Source: Dethiosulfatibacter sp.
GTDB taxonomy: Bacteria > Bacillota > Clostridia > Tissierellales > Dethiosulfatibacteraceae
Reading direction: 5' to 3'
DNA length: 6,053 bases
Assembly: GCA_030591825.1 (NCBI GenBank)
Contig: JAUVAG010000084.1
Span: forward strand, 1 to 6,053
Positions 4,791 to 6,053 of this stretch are shown piece by piece; position 1 is the first letter of the stretch; every line of letters begins with the position of its first letter. The notes under the pieces were generated by a model. The model worked only from the letters and a program-made list of their open reading frames with translations. It did no database searches and was not told where the DNA came from. Made by a program: the position numbers and the translations under genes.

Positions 4791-6053
4791 TTATTCAAAT
4801 CTTATTTTTATTGAATTTGCGTGACCAGTAAGACCTTCATTTTCTGCAAATCTAATTATGTCATCCTTTGAAGCTTCCAAGGCATCCTTGCTGTAGTAAA
4901 TGAGAGATGTCTTCTTTATGAAATCATCAACGCTTAGAGGTGATGAAAACTTGGCTGTACTGCTTGTTGGCAGCGTGTGGTTAGGTCCTGCGAAATAATC
5001 CCCTACAGGCTCCGGTGTATAGTTTCCAAGGAATATTGCTCCTGCATTCTTTATTCTCTTGTAATCTTCAAATGGATTAATCGTTGCTATCTCAAGGTGC
5101 TCAGGAGCTATTTCATTTGTTATATCTATTGATTCCTGAAGGCTGTGTGTATGTATTGCAGCTCCGTAGGTTGTCAGAGACTTGAGAATTATCTCCTTTC
5201 TTTCAAGGGTATCAGTGATTTTTTTCAACTCGATATTAACTTCCTTGATAAGTGTAGGTGAATCTGTCACCAATATTGATGCAGCCATTTCATCATGTTC
5301 TGCCTGGGAAATAAGGTCTGCGGCTATGTATCTTGGATTTGATGACTTGTCTCCAATGACAAGTATTTCACTTGGTCCTGCTATCATATCTATTCCTACA
5401 AAGTCGGATACCATCTTCTTTGCCGCCGCAACGTAAATGTTTCCTGGACCTGTAATCTTATAAACCTTTGGTATGGACTCTGTTCCGTAGGCAAGAGCAG
5501 CTATTCCCTGTGCTCCTCCCACCTTGAATATCCTGTCCACTCCAGATATGCTTGCAGCAGCCAGTATTGAATCCTGTATCTTTCCTTCCTTGTTTGGTGG
5601 TGTTATCATTATGATTTCTTCAACTCCGGCAAGCTTTGCTGGAACTGCATTCATGAGAACAGTAGAAGGATATGTAGCCTTTCCACCTGGCACATATATG
5701 CCTACCTTTTCTATTGGATTCACAAGCTGTCCAAGGATTATATTCTTTCCGTTTGGCTTGTATGTTGTTGATTTTCTAAGCTGTCTTTTGTGGTAGTCCT
5801 TGATGTTGTTGTATGATTTTTTAATTGTTTCAAGAAGGTCGCTGTCGACTCTTACCACCGCTTCCTCTATTTCTTTTTTGGTGATTTCAATGCTTTCCAG
5901 CTTAACTCCGTCAAACTTTTCAGTATATTCCTTTATTGCTTCGTCACCATTGTTTTTTACATTTTCAATGATGTCCTCTACAACCTTGTAGATTTCCTTG
6001 TAGTCTGTTGTTGTCCTATTGAAAAGTTCATTCAGAAATCCCCTGCTCTGTCC
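4791..6053 (-). CDS. hisD: Histidinol dehydrogenase (start lies beyond the right edge)
   Basis: This zinc enzyme oxidises histidinol to histidine in two NAD-dependent steps. The frame is open without a stop to the window end, giving 420 visible residues. Upstream of the GTG at 5856-5858 it still encodes typical HisD sequence such as NNGDEAIKEYTEKFDG and KKEIEEA, so that GTG is internal. Counting from the edge, zinc ligands are Gln250 and His253 (SQAEHDE), Asp352 (PVGDYFAGPNH) and His411 (GLTGHANSI). The catalytic pair is Glu318-His319 (APEHLEI). ITGPGNIYVAAAKK and AGPSEILVIGD are also classic. Compared with E. coli numbering (259, 262, 326/327, 360, 419), about 8-9 N-terminal residues are missing. 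It ends in TAA at 4791-4793, 14 bases before hisC. The operon promoter and any hisG/hisZ would lie beyond it. Confidence 0.97.
   Translation of the reverse strand, partial: GQSRGFLNELFNRTTTDYKEIYKVVEDIIENVKNNGDEAIKEYTEKFDGVKLESIEITKKEIEEAVVRVDSDLLETIKKSYNNIKDYHKRQLRKSTTYKPNGKNIILGQLVNPIEKVGIYVPGGKATYPSTVLMNAVPAKLAGVEEIIMITPPNKEGKIQDSILAAASISGVDRIFKVGGAQGIAALAYGTESIPKVYKITGPGNIYVAAAKKMVSDFVGIDMIAGPSEILVIGDKSSNPRYIAADLISQAEHDEMAASILVTDSPTLIKEVNIELKKITDTLERKEIILKSLTTYGAAIHTHSLQESIDITNEIAPEHLEIATINPFEDYKRIKNAGAIFLGNYTPEPVGDYFAGPNHTLPTSSTAKFSSPLSVDDFIKKTSLIYYSKDALEASKDDIIRFAENEGLTGHANSIKIRFE

Noticed and set aside
4791..5858. hisD starting at the GTG at 5856-5858
   Set aside because: The frame continues upstream to the window edge with recognisable HisD N-terminal sequence, so the GTG is an internal valine codon and the gene is simply cut by the window.
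1..6053. CRISPR array, insertion sequence, tRNA/rRNA, T-box or histidine leader
   Set aside because: No regularly spaced repeats, terminal inverted repeats, transposase frame, tRNA cloverleaf or leader peptide was seen. Any histidine-responsive leader would lie upstream of the first operon gene, beyond the right edge.

Overview
The window is AT-rich and shows the distal part of a histidine-biosynthesis operon, all on the minus strand, in the order hisD(partial)-hisC-hisB-hisH-hisA-hisF-hisIE (transcription runs from position 6053 down to 464). Three things point to a low-GC Firmicute, most likely a clostridial-type bacterium: G-rich Shine-Dalgarno sites before most genes, AGA/AGG/ATA-rich codon use, and a dehydratase-only HisB with a fused HisIE. 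I cannot name the species from the sequence.

Layout, left to right. Positions 1-73: a plus-strand reading frame open from the window edge to a TAA, probably the last 23 codons of an unrelated gene. Positions 78-113: a strong stem-loop flanked by T-runs on both strands, which can end transcription from both sides. Positions 137-189: a second, AT-rich hairpin with a T-run on the minus strand. Positions 167-331: a minus-strand gene for a very basic 54-residue protein I do not recognise, with its own sigma-A-type promoter (376-404) and a G-run ribosome binding site. Positions 464-6053: the his genes, packed with 1-, 4- and 19-base overlaps or gaps of 14 and 30 bases.

The his genes together cover most of the route from PR-ATP to histidine. 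HisIE does steps 2 and 3, HisA isomerises ProFAR, HisH plus HisF form imidazole-glycerol-phosphate synthase (releasing AICAR to purine synthesis), HisB dehydrates IGP, HisC transaminates imidazole-acetol phosphate, and HisD oxidises histidinol to histidine. Not in the window are HisG (with HisZ if the short form is used) and a histidinol-phosphate phosphatase. hisG/hisZ would be expected beyond the right edge, upstream of hisD.

The region is mostly ordinary housekeeping sequence and I see no evidence of a new multi-gene system. Two observations deserve attention. HisA has glycine where an otherwise highly conserved, proposed catalytic aspartate is expected (residue 171). The small basic gene downstream of hisIE has a complete set of expression signals but no recognisable family.
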